DNA from: JAJFKX01 sp965230265
GTDB taxonomy: Bacteria > Pseudomonadota > Gammaproteobacteria > Xanthomonadales > Wenzhouxiangellaceae
Direction of reading: 5' to 3'
DNA length: 64,000 nt
Assembly (NCBI GenBank): GCA_965230265.1
Contig: OZ245999.1
Coordinates: forward strand, 2,604,001 to 2,668,000
Shown here: in pieces, positions 25,803 through 34,058 of the stretch
Layout of the letters: every line of letters begins with the position of its first letter
Numbering within the stretch: the first letter of the stretch is position 1
The notes under the pieces: model-generated
The model's input: only the letters and a program-made list of their open reading frames with translations
The model's database searches: none
Told to the model about the DNA's origin: nothing
Made by a program: the position numbers and the translations under genes

Positions 25803-27077
25803 TTGAGTGATACTCAACATAGTCAACAGCGTGACAGTATAGCCGACACCAGCCTGCGTTGGTGGCGAAACCGTCGTTTTCTGGGTGACTTTACCCTGCA
25901 CCTGTGGGAGCAGTTAAAAGCTCACGACGCCTTTCAGGCTGCTGGATCGCTGTGTTTTACCAGCCTGCTGGCGCTGGTGCCGTTGATGGCGGTGGCATTG
26001 GGCGTGCTGTCATGGCTGCCGGTCGCTGATAATCTTGCAGAACAACTGCAGAACTTCCTGTTTGCCAATTTCGTTCCTGCTGCCGGTGAAACAGTACAAA
26101 ATTACCTGCAGCAATTTGTCGGTAATACGTCGACATTAACCGGGGCCGGCGCATTCTTCCTGATTATCACTTCCTTGATGCTGATGAACACCATTGAGCA
26201 ATCGCTGAACCGTATCTGGCAAGTACGCGCACCGCGCAGTGTATCCAGCCGGTTGATGATGTACTGGTCTGTACTGACCATGGGCCCGGTGCTGATTGGC
26301 GGCAGCGTGGCTTTGACCTCTTATATTACAGCCCTGGCTTTTAATGACGCTGGCAATTTCATTCTCAGTTTTGCCCCGTTTATGGTGGCCGTGCTGGGCT
26401 TTTCGCTGCTGTACATCATTGCACCCAATCGACGGGTTCACGTCAGAGACGCTTTTGTTGGCGGCTTTTTAGCGGCGATATTGTTTGAGCTGGCTAAAGC
26501 TGGCTTTGTCTGGTACGTCACGACTTTTCCTACGTACACCAAACTCTATGGTGCTTTAGCAACTTTTCCGATTTTCCTGCTGTGGATTTATGTCAGCTGG
26601 ATCATCACCTTGCTGGGCGCGATTTTTACCGCCTCAATGACCACTTTCCATTTTCGCAAAGCCGAATGGTTTTGGCCTGCTCGGATGGAGTTTGGGCTGT
26701 TGCTCAGGTTATTGGGGCACTTGTGGCACGCGCAGAAGAAAGGCCGTGGGCTGGGCAGTGACGAACTGCTGGAGCTGGAACCGGCGATGTCCGACATCCA
26801 GCTGCAAAAGCTGCTGCGGCAGCTGGACGATGCCAGACTGATCAACCGGGATGCTGACGGTAATCGAATTTTGGTGGCTGATCTGGGCGAATTAAGCCTG
26901 GCTGATCTGTATCGTTCCGGCCCTTATATTTTGCCGCTGATTGACCGCGACGACCTGCCGCAGGACAATATCTCCGATCGTAGACTGTATGAGCTGTTAT
27001 CCGAACTTGCAGATACAGCGAAATCAGATCTGAACAAACCGGTCAAATTCTATCTAAGTCAGACCACCGACGAATAA
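25803..27077 (+). CDS. YihY family inner membrane protein
   Basis: A 424-residue protein of the YihY/BrkB family (once mis-called ribonuclease BN). The conserved core is visible: AGSLCFTSLLALVPLMAVALG, then SLNRIWQVRAPRSVSSRLMMYWSVLT, about six membrane helices, and FPIFLLWIYVSWIITLLGA. A C-terminal soluble extension of about 130 residues (GRGLGSDELLELEPAM onward) resembles a winged-helix-like tail found in some members. Start TTG 25803 is supported by GGAG seven bases upstream. The arsC-wrbA-yihY-thioredoxin neighbourhood is as in Pseudomonas. Confidence 0.9.
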   Translation: MSDTQHSQQRDSIADTSLRWWRNRRFLGDFTLHLWEQLKAHDAFQAAGSLCFTSLLALVPLMAVALGVLSWLPVADNLAEQLQNFLFANFVPAAGETVQNYLQQFVGNTSTLTGAGAFFLIITSLMLMNTIEQSLNRIWQVRAPRSVSSRLMMYWSVLTMGPVLIGGSVALTSYITALAFNDAGNFILSFAPFMVAVLGFSLLYIIAPNRRVHVRDAFVGGFLAAILFELAKAGFVWYVTTFPTYTKLYGALATFPIFLLWIYVSWIITLLGAIFTASMTTFHFRKAEWFWPARMEFGLLLRLLGHLWHAQKKGRGLGSDELLELEPAMSDIQLQKLLRQLDDARLINRDADGNRILVADLGELSLADLYRSGPYILPLIDRDDLPQDNISDRRLYELLSELADTAKSDLNKPVKFYLSQTTDE

Positions 27078-27093
27078 CCAGACAGGAATCATC

Positions 27094-27633
27094 ATGCGTT
27101 CATTGCCTATTTCATTGTTATTGGCTGTCCTGCTACTGCCCATTACGGCCTGTACAGCCAGTGACACAGCTGAAACAACAGTCGCTACCGCAAACCCGGT
27201 AGATGAAAGCTCTGTAGCTATAAAACCCGTCGATACCATTGATTTCACCCTGCCAACACTGCAAGGCGATGCAATGAGCCTGTCCGATCACCGTGGTCAG
27301 TGGGTTGTGGTCAACTATTGGGCCACCTGGTGTGCCCCCTGCCGCAAAGAAATTCCCGATCTATCCGCCTTACACAGCGAGCGCGACGATGTGACTGTGC
27401 TGGGTCTGGCCTATGAAGAAACCGAGCCGGAAAGTTTCGAAACTTTTCTGGAAAAACACCACGCCAGTTACCCCATTTTGATTACTGATACCTACAACCC
27501 ACCAGAAGCACTGGGGGCACCACTGGCATTGCCGACAACCTTTTTGGTGAGCCCGGATGGGGTAATTATGGAGCGGTTTTTAGGGCCGGTGACCCGTGAA
27601 GAACTGGAAGAAGCCATTTCCAGTCACTCATAG
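27094..27633 (+). CDS. TlpA-like thioredoxin lipoprotein
   Basis: A 179-residue periplasmic redox protein. It has a lipoprotein signal (LLLAVLLLPITAC, cysteine at residue 20), a Ser/Thr-rich linker, then an AhpC/TSA-Redoxin type thioredoxin fold: DFTLPTLQGDAMSLSDHRGQ, the active site VVNYWATWCAPCRKEIPDLS (WCAPC), and the cis-proline loop PLALPTTFLVSPDG. TlpA/ResA relatives reduce disulfides in apo-cytochromes c or copper sites; the neighbours do not say which. It follows yihY by 16 bases and converges on the DUF445 gene. Confidence 0.88.
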   Translation: MRSLPISLLLAVLLLPITACTASDTAETTVATANPVDESSVAIKPVDTIDFTLPTLQGDAMSLSDHRGQWVVVNYWATWCAPCRKEIPDLSALHSERDDVTVLGLAYEETEPESFETFLEKHHASYPILITDTYNPPEALGAPLALPTTFLVSPDGVIMERFLGPVTREELEEAISSHS

Positions 27634-27641
27634 TTAAACCC

Positions 27642-28910
27642 TCAAAACAAATAATGCGATACTGCATATAAAACCAGCCCAATCAAACCACCGACCAAAG
27701 TCCCGTTGATCCGTATATATTGCAAATCTGGGCCAATCTGCAACTCAATCCGGTGGGAGGTCTCTTTGGCATCCCAGGCGGCAACCGTGTCGCTGATTAA
27801 CTGACTGACTTCATCGCGGTGTGAGCTGATAATTTCCACAATGGCATCGCTGAACCATTGGTCCAGGCGGCCCAGCATTTCTTCATCACCCACCAGTGCA
27901 TCGGCAAGGTGTGTCAGCCAGTTTTCGATTTCCTGTTGCCAACTGCCTTCCTCCACGGATGCCTGATTTTCAACTTCCTCACCCAACCGCCGCCAAATGG
28001 CCAGCAGATAGTCCTGCAATGCCGGCTGGCTGGCCATGCCATCCCACCACTGCATTAAATCTTTATCGTGCTTGCCCCGCTCCAGCTCCCGAGCAAGACG
28101 ATGCAACTGGATATTGAAAGCGCGGCGCAGGCTGTGTTTTTCATCCGCGGCCATCATTAACAGCAGTGTTTCTACCCGGGTCAGCATTTGCTTGGCAATG
28201 GAGTCATCGACAAAGCCGGGCATCCACCAGGGGCTGCCCTGTTTGATCCGCTGGCGAATCATGTATTGCTGCCGACTCAATGCACCTGCCAGAAATTCCA
28301 GCAAAACTGTCACCACGGGCTGATGTCGATCCTGCTCAATCAGCGTATGCAGGCCGCGGCCAGCCCACACACCCAGCCGATCAGCAGACATGGATTCGGC
28401 AAACAAGCGCTTCAAAAATGCCTGAACCGGTGCCTCACCGACCGCCTGCATACCCCAGTGCAGCATTGATAATGTGTATTGCGATAATTCTTTGCGTGTT
28501 TCTGGCAGTTGTAGCCATCCTGCCAACCGATGACCTGGTCTTAAGCCCTGCCAATGGGTCTTCAGCACTTCGCGGGTTAAAAAGTGCTGGGCCACGAAAC
28601 TGGCCAGATTCTCACCGATCTGGTCTTTTCGGGTCGGCACAATGGCGGTATGCGGAATCGGGATTCCCAGCGGATGGCGAAACAAAGCTGTTACAGCAAA
28701 CCAATCGGCCAATGCCCCCACCATGGCTGCTTCAGCAAATGCCTCAAGCCAACCTGTCCAGGCATAAGGCAGAACCAGCGACACCACAAACAGCACTGCC
28801 ATCAACAATAGCAACAGCAGCGGAACCAGGCGCATTCGCTTCAGGCGTCGTTCGGCAGCCGCCTCATCAGGAAATTCAGGAAGTATCGGAGAAGTCGATT
28901 TTAAGGCCAT
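27642..28910 (-). CDS. DUF445 family membrane protein (YjiN-like)
   Basis: A 422-residue protein with one N-terminal hydrophobic hairpin (PLLLLLLMAVLFVVSLVLPYA), the family block AAMVGALADWFAVTALFRHPL followed by IPIPHTAIVPTRKDQIGENL, a long helical middle domain and a C-terminal helix (RINGTLVGGLIGLVLYAVSH). This matches the DUF445/YjiN family; function is unknown. It lies 25 bases downstream of the DUF962 gene on the same strand and may be cotranscribed with it. Confidence 0.88.
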   Translation of the reverse strand: MALKSTSPILPEFPDEAAAERRLKRMRLVPLLLLLLMAVLFVVSLVLPYAWTGWLEAFAEAAMVGALADWFAVTALFRHPLGIPIPHTAIVPTRKDQIGENLASFVAQHFLTREVLKTHWQGLRPGHRLAGWLQLPETRKELSQYTLSMLHWGMQAVGEAPVQAFLKRLFAESMSADRLGVWAGRGLHTLIEQDRHQPVVTVLLEFLAGALSRQQYMIRQRIKQGSPWWMPGFVDDSIAKQMLTRVETLLLMMAADEKHSLRRAFNIQLHRLARELERGKHDKDLMQWWDGMASQPALQDYLLAIWRRLGEEVENQASVEEGSWQQEIENWLTHLADALVGDEEMLGRLDQWFSDAIVEIISSHRDEVSQLISDTVAAWDAKETSHRIELQIGPDLQYIRINGTLVGGLIGLVLYAVSHYLF

Positions 28911-28935
28911 AGCCTAATCATGGGGGCAGTGTTGC

Positions 28936-29244
28936 TTATATACGAACTTTGCCCCGCAAGATATCTGCAAACATCACCCAATCACCCATCAGACTATAAA
29001 ACGGATACTTAAAAGTGGCAGGGCGGTTATGTTCAAAAAAGAAATGACCAGCCCAGGCAAAACCATAACCAGCCACTGGAACCAGTAACAATAGCCAACC
29101 GTTACCGGCGACAATACTCCAGGCAATAATCATCAGCACCAGCCAGCTACCGATAAAATGCAGACGACGGCAGTTGATATCCTGGTGTTCATCCAGGTAA
29201 TACGGATAAAACGCGCTAAAACTATCAAAACCTTCAGTACTCAT
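28936..29244 (-). CDS. DUF962 (Mpo1-like) membrane protein
   Basis: A 102-residue protein with the DUF962 signature: FYPYYLDEHQDINCRRLHFIG at the N-terminus, then GYGFAWAGHFFFEHNRPATF and KYPFYSLMGDWVMFADIL. The histidines HFIG, GHFF and EHNRP correspond to the iron-binding histidines of yeast Mpo1, a 2-hydroxy fatty acid dioxygenase. Two or three membrane helices are evident. Whether the bacterial protein performs that alpha-oxidation is not known. Confidence 0.9.
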   Translation of the reverse strand: MSTEGFDSFSAFYPYYLDEHQDINCRRLHFIGSWLVLMIIAWSIVAGNGWLLLLVPVAGYGFAWAGHFFFEHNRPATFKYPFYSLMGDWVMFADILRGKVRI

Positions 29245-29259
29245 ATTCGCCCTCCCTAA

Positions 29260-32025
29260 CTAAAGATTCTTAAGCTGTGGTGCGTAATGCTGCTTGCGAG
29301 CTGTGCATAACTGGATGGTTTCCAAGGTATTGGCCAAAGCCCTCGGACCACCTTGCAAATCTTCAACTTTGTCGGCAAAAAAAGCCTCGACTTCCAATCG
29401 GGCATCCTCATTACAAAAGTAATTGGCATAGCCCGATACCCGTCCTTTACGCCAAATGGGTACACGCTCTATAACAGCCTCCAAATTACTTTGTAGCCAC
29501 TCCCAGGTAAATTGCCGTGTAGCAGGCTGCGTAGCCTGCTTGAACAGCAGCATGTTCATTTCGTTGTTACGGATCTGGTCACTCAAAGCCAGCTCCAGTA
29601 CCTGGTTTTGCAATGCCGGATCTTCAACATGCCCCAAGGCGTTCAACAAACGCTGCCGATAGGTCGCATCTTCAGACTGCAATGCCAGATCCCTGACATG
29701 ATCAAAATAAAACTTGCCATGCTCACGTACCGCGATAGCGATCGCCGTCTCAATCAGGTTAGGATTGATATCTGCATCGCTTAATCTCGGTTCCAGCGTT
29801 GGCGTTCCGGTGTATGCCATTCCCATAGAACCTAGCTGTGCACGGGTTTTAGGAGAGCGCAGCACCAGGCCCAACTGCTCTACCAGATTGGCCTGTAATG
29901 TCTCTGCATTGCGATCTTGCAAACGTCCCAGGCCCAATTGATCAAGACGCCGCTGATACAGCGGTATCAATTGTTTTTGAAATTCTGCCTGCGCCCTGCT
30001 GTCAGCAAACTCTTCATAAATTTCCTGTACATCACTCAGTACGCTGTCTGCCACTTCATCGTTTGGGTGGTTTAATAAAGCCGGCAGCTGATCAAATAAT
30101 GCGATCAAGTCCAGATCACCTGCAAGATAAGCTGCCAGATAACTATCGCTGACCGACAGCATTTCGGTGTCACTCAATTGTTCACTGGCGGCTAACAAAC
30201 CCGACCAATTGTCGGTACTGAGTGTGAAGCGGTAATAACCTGCGCCACCGGCATTCGGCAAAATCCACTCCGGGCACTGTTCGGTGCCCAGGCTTAAGGA
30301 AGTTTCCTGAGAACTCATTAAGATACAGCGTGTCCCCGTACTGCCATCGGCCATTCCATAACGCACACAGGCAGGAATCTGCCATTGACGTTCTGCATTA
30401 CCATCCGAACCCAGAGGCAAATACCGGCTTTGGCTGAGTTTGCCCATGGCATCACCAGAGCAATTAAATTCTGCCTGCAGCAATGGTAGGCCAGGCTGAT
30501 TCAGAAAAGACAAAAAAGCATCTGCTGTGGAGTCCGCCTGACCTTCGGGTGATTGTGCAGAAATAGCGGCAATAAAGTCATCGGCATTGGCATTGCCCCA
30601 ACTGTGTTGGCGCAGGTAATTGCGTATACCGTTGCGGAAGTTGTCCCGGCCAAGATATCGTTCAAACATCGCCAGCACCCCGCCCCCTTTGCTATAGGTA
30701 ATGCCATCAAAAGCCGAAGCTATATCATGATTGGACAATATCGGCTGACGAATCTGACGTGCACTGATCAGGCTGTCGACATTCATTGCGAACAGCGAAC
30801 GCCGCAACAGCGTACGCCGATACCCCCCCTCCGGATCAATCCGATCCAGTGCTACCGCTGCCATCCAGGTAGCAAAGGCTTCATTTAACCAAATATCATC
30901 CCACCAGTTAGGGGTCACCAGGTTGCCAAACCATTGATGTGCCAGCTCGTGAGCATGCACAGAGCGATAAGCGTGTTTAATTTGCGCGGTGGAGTTTTCA
31001 TCCAATAGCAGCAATTGCTCACGATAGGTAATGGCACCGGCATTTTCCATTGCGCCTGCAGAAAAGTCGGGGACAGCGATGATGTCCAGCTTGGCATAGG
31101 GATAAGGCAGGTCAAAATAGCTTTCCAGCGATTCGAGAATGGCCTGGGTGCCCTCCAGCGCAAACGTCAATTGCTCACCTTTGCCTCTAACCGCAACACC
31201 CCGCAATGGCAACGGGAAATCGCGTACTTCGGTTGGTGGCAGGTCTTCCCACTCGACCACATCAAACGGGCCTACCGCAAATGCCACCAAATAGGTCGGC
31301 AACGGTTTGGTGGTGGCAAATCTTACCGACTTCCAGCCATCTGGCAAATCACTGGAATCCAGTTCCGGGCCATTGGTAATCGCCGTATCTTCTTGTTTAA
31401 CCTCCAGGGTCACGTCATAAGGTGTTTTAAACCAGGGGTCATCGAAGCTAGGAAAAGCCAGGCGAGCAGAGCTGGCTTCAAACTGAGTAAACGCATAGGA
31501 ATCACCACCTGCATCCACCCGATACAAACCTTCCAGTGAACGATTAAAGGGCCCGCTGAATACCATCTCCAAAACTGCTTTGCCTGCAGGAATCTCTTGC
31601 TCCGCGTCCAGGCGTGCCACACCAGAATCATGCACTTGCTGATAACTCAAATCGATAACATCTGCACCAGTTGGCAAAATACTGGCCTGGGAAACTGAAA
31701 TCCCGTTGCCATGCAACCAAAAATGATCTCTGGCAGTGGTGACATTCAAATCTATGCGCACCGTACCCGAAAAAGATTCCGTGGCAGGGTCTATACGCAA
31801 GGTCAGGTAGTAATGCTCAGGCAATACATCACGAGGCAATTGACCATCAGGAAGCTCATCATTGACAGTGTGATTGTCTGGTTCATCTGGTGATGAAACG
31901 GAAGCTGTTGCATTGTCAGAAACCTCTACAATTCCATCGGGTTGTTGGGCAGACTGATCGCTGGATTGGCAAGCAACCAGCAGACCTGAAATTACCCCCA
32001 AAATAACCAAGCGCAATAACGACAT
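29260..32025 (-). CDS. M1 family metallo-aminopeptidase, lipoprotein
   Basis: A 921-residue zinc aminopeptidase exported as a lipoprotein (VILGVISGLLVAC, cysteine at residue 19). After an acidic linker, the N-terminal beta domain leads to the exopeptidase motif GAMENAGAITYRE and the zinc motif HELAHQWFGN with the third ligand glutamate in WLNEAFATW. The C-terminal ERAP1-like helical domain is complete. It is closer to the puromycin-sensitive/aminopeptidase N group. Likely role is peptide breakdown in the periplasm or on the outer membrane. Confidence 0.93.
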   Translation of the reverse strand: MSLLRLVILGVISGLLVACQSSDQSAQQPDGIVEVSDNATASVSSPDEPDNHTVNDELPDGQLPRDVLPEHYYLTLRIDPATESFSGTVRIDLNVTTARDHFWLHGNGISVSQASILPTGADVIDLSYQQVHDSGVARLDAEQEIPAGKAVLEMVFSGPFNRSLEGLYRVDAGGDSYAFTQFEASSARLAFPSFDDPWFKTPYDVTLEVKQEDTAITNGPELDSSDLPDGWKSVRFATTKPLPTYLVAFAVGPFDVVEWEDLPPTEVRDFPLPLRGVAVRGKGEQLTFALEGTQAILESLESYFDLPYPYAKLDIIAVPDFSAGAMENAGAITYREQLLLLDENSTAQIKHAYRSVHAHELAHQWFGNLVTPNWWDDIWLNEAFATWMAAVALDRIDPEGGYRRTLLRRSLFAMNVDSLISARQIRQPILSNHDIASAFDGITYSKGGGVLAMFERYLGRDNFRNGIRNYLRQHSWGNANADDFIAAISAQSPEGQADSTADAFLSFLNQPGLPLLQAEFNCSGDAMGKLSQSRYLPLGSDGNAERQWQIPACVRYGMADGSTGTRCILMSSQETSLSLGTEQCPEWILPNAGGAGYYRFTLSTDNWSGLLAASEQLSDTEMLSVSDSYLAAYLAGDLDLIALFDQLPALLNHPNDEVADSVLSDVQEIYEEFADSRAQAEFQKQLIPLYQRRLDQLGLGRLQDRNAETLQANLVEQLGLVLRSPKTRAQLGSMGMAYTGTPTLEPRLSDADINPNLIETAIAIAVREHGKFYFDHVRDLALQSEDATYRQRLLNALGHVEDPALQNQVLELALSDQIRNNEMNMLLFKQATQPATRQFTWEWLQSNLEAVIERVPIWRKGRVSGYANYFCNEDARLEVEAFFADKVEDLQGGPRALANTLETIQLCTARKQHYAPQLKNL

Positions 32026-32163
32026 AGTGCCTCCAGCAAGTGAATGCCTAACAGTACCAGTAAGAAAGTATATAACTTAAGCGATGACACCAGCGTGAGC
32101 AAGCAAGCATCTTGCCTGGTTCAGCGTTCTATTGGCGGATGGCAAACTTTACAAGATGAATGA

Positions 32164-32601
32164 TCAGCGATTGTTGCGAGAATAGCGCAGGTTGCGAAAA
32201 TGCCCGGTTGCTAATAGCAAACCACCGATGGAGGTCAGAATTTTTTCCATCGATTCACTCAAAACGCTATGCTCAAACCAGATGGCCTGTACTGAAGCCA
32301 GCACGATCAACAGCAATCCACAGCCCCCCATAATCAAGGTCGGCACATTACGATGTCGCCACCAGCTGAGCGTAAATGCCACCATCGCTGTTGGCAAGAT
32401 CAACCATAGCAGCCACGTATGAAAGCTGCCATCATCGAGCAGCAGACCACTCAGCGCAGGGGAAGCAACCACCAGGGCGGGCAGCAGCGCACAATGAATC
32501 CAACAAGCCACTGACAAGCCAATACCAAAACGATCCAACCAACGCCCTGAAGCGCTGGATGTAGTAGATGGTGTGTTTTGATTAGGAAGGGGTTGCATCA
32601 C
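32164..32601 (-). CDS. MerC-domain membrane protein
   Basis: A 145-residue protein with four hydrophobic helices. The MerC signature appears as GLSVACWIHCALLPALVV, with a cysteine pair (C-x-x-H-C) in the first helix where MerC binds metal; the second cysteine pair of classical MerC is not seen. Start is GTG 32601 or the adjoining ATG 32598. No Shine-Dalgarno lies upstream; instead TATAAT on the minus strand ends six bases before the start, which suggests a leaderless mRNA. No other mer genes lie nearby, so a role in metal handling other than mercury is likely. Confidence 0.8.
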   Translation of the reverse strand: MMQPLPNQNTPSTTSSASGRWLDRFGIGLSVACWIHCALLPALVVASPALSGLLLDDGSFHTWLLWLILPTAMVAFTLSWWRHRNVPTLIMGGCGLLLIVLASVQAIWFEHSVLSESMEKILTSIGGLLLATGHFRNLRYSRNNR

Positions 32602-32616
32602 TGATACATTATAACA
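32602..32616. promoter_or_regulatory. Zur-like box and -10 element directly before the MerC-like gene
   Basis: On the minus strand the 15 bases read TGTTATAATGTATCA, an imperfect dyad that resembles the gammaproteobacterial Zur/Fur-family core TGTTATA-n-TATAACA. It contains TATAAT (32608-32613) six bases from the start codon. A regulator bound here would block RNA polymerase. A perfect palindrome TTAGCAG-aaa-CTGCTAA (32624-32640) lies next to it. Identification of the regulator is an inference. Confidence 0.45.
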
Positions 32617-32784
32617 TTAATTTTTAGCAGAAACTGCTAACCGTCGGCTTTCTGCCCAGCTTACCTACCTGAATACAAACAACTCAGTTTTGTATGCCAT
32701 AGGCTCTGAAAATAAGAACGAAAAACACACCGATAAATTCGAAAGCTTTTTATCCAGAGCCCACCTTTTTGTATTTATATTGGA

Positions 32785-34005
32785 TTAAAACTTGGCTGTC
32801 AGCATCAACCAAAACCTTGTGGTATCAGTAAACGCCACGTCATCGGCATCAAAAAAAGCCGCTTTTAACAACAGTCCAAAGTGCTTACCAAACTTTCGAC
32901 TCAGCGAAGCATCCAGCTCCGAGCCAAAATCACGACCACCTGATTCAGCCGAAAAATCATGCCAAATTACATTCCACCGATACACATCAAGCTTGCCTGA
33001 AATACCAATAAACCAGTCTTCTATGCCATCATCTGGTGTAACCAAAAACTGATCTGCCCAACCGTTAAATGCATGCAGAGTTGCCAATGGTGTACGAAAT
33101 GCCGCGCCACTGCTGGCATCATCACCTTCCAGCACTTCCAGGCCACCATATAGTTTGGCCCATTCAAAGCCAAAACCGGCATCCAATCGCAAGTAGTTAG
33201 CCGTGTAATCAACCGGGTTATTGCTATTGTCTGCCTGGTTGGCAGCTTCGGCTCCCCAGGATATTTGATATCGACCCCAGTCATGATCGCCGCCTGCGCG
33301 AATACCGAAGGTACGGGTCGAAAAAGCCGGCGCATCGTTATTGGCAATATCGTAATAATAGCCAGTCAGTTTTATTTGCGGGTTCAATGGCCATTGATAA
33401 TGTGCCAGTACGGTATCCTGATCATGATCACCGGCGGGCACACTGTCACCAAAAATGCGATTAACATTGAACACATAAGCCAAGAACAACTCACCTTCGC
33501 CCACTGGTTTTGCATTGAGTGAAATCGCATCATAGGTTTGTTCATTTTGCCGCCATGCCACACCGCCGATAAAACGCTGGTTATCGAGCACGATCCGCTG
33601 CCGCCCAAAACGAGCATTGGTATCCGAGTTAAAACGATAATCCAGCCACGCCTGGTTAAGCTCAATGCCATCCGGGTCAGCCACCACCGGAAAAATCGAA
33701 CGCTCTGGCCCGCTGGTACCTGCCCCGCTATTAAAGTCTTCAAATAAAAACTCGGCTACACCATCTACTTCAAGGAAAAACTGCCAACCATGCCATTCCT
33801 GCATGCGGTAATTAACCCGGGCCAACAGTGTCGACGCTTCAGCATTTTCATCAAAACTGTCTTGGTCAACAAACTCATAGCGGTAACGTAAATCCAACCC
33901 GATATCGCCATTTTGTATGGCATCGTCCAAGCTATTTTCTGCCAAAATCGAAACACTGGAACACATGAGCAAAGTGGTAAAAGCATACTTGACGCAAGTT
34001 TTCAT
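32785..34005 (-). CDS. Outer-membrane porin, alginate-export-like
   Basis: A 406-residue protein with a signal peptide (AFTTLLMCSSVSILA before ENSLDD), then alternating amphipathic strands and a C-terminal aromatic residue (WLMLTAKF), the marks of a beta-barrel. The block IGLDLRYRYEFVDQD, LNQAWLDYRFNSDTNARFGRQ and IVLDNQRFIGGVAWRQNEQ is typical of the alginate export (AlgE-like) porin family. The natural substrate cannot be read from sequence. It lies 53 bases after nirS on the same strand, so it may be cotranscribed and serve solute entry under low oxygen. Confidence 0.82.
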   Translation of the reverse strand: MKTCVKYAFTTLLMCSSVSILAENSLDDAIQNGDIGLDLRYRYEFVDQDSFDENAEASTLLARVNYRMQEWHGWQFFLEVDGVAEFLFEDFNSGAGTSGPERSIFPVVADPDGIELNQAWLDYRFNSDTNARFGRQRIVLDNQRFIGGVAWRQNEQTYDAISLNAKPVGEGELFLAYVFNVNRIFGDSVPAGDHDQDTVLAHYQWPLNPQIKLTGYYYDIANNDAPAFSTRTFGIRAGGDHDWGRYQISWGAEAANQADNSNNPVDYTANYLRLDAGFGFEWAKLYGGLEVLEGDDASSGAAFRTPLATLHAFNGWADQFLVTPDDGIEDWFIGISGKLDVYRWNVIWHDFSAESGGRDFGSELDASLSRKFGKHFGLLLKAAFFDADDVAFTDTTRFWLMLTAKF

Positions 34006-34058
34006 AACGGTCTGCTCCAGGCGGAGCCAAGCTCCGCCATATGGCTATTTGGGATGGT

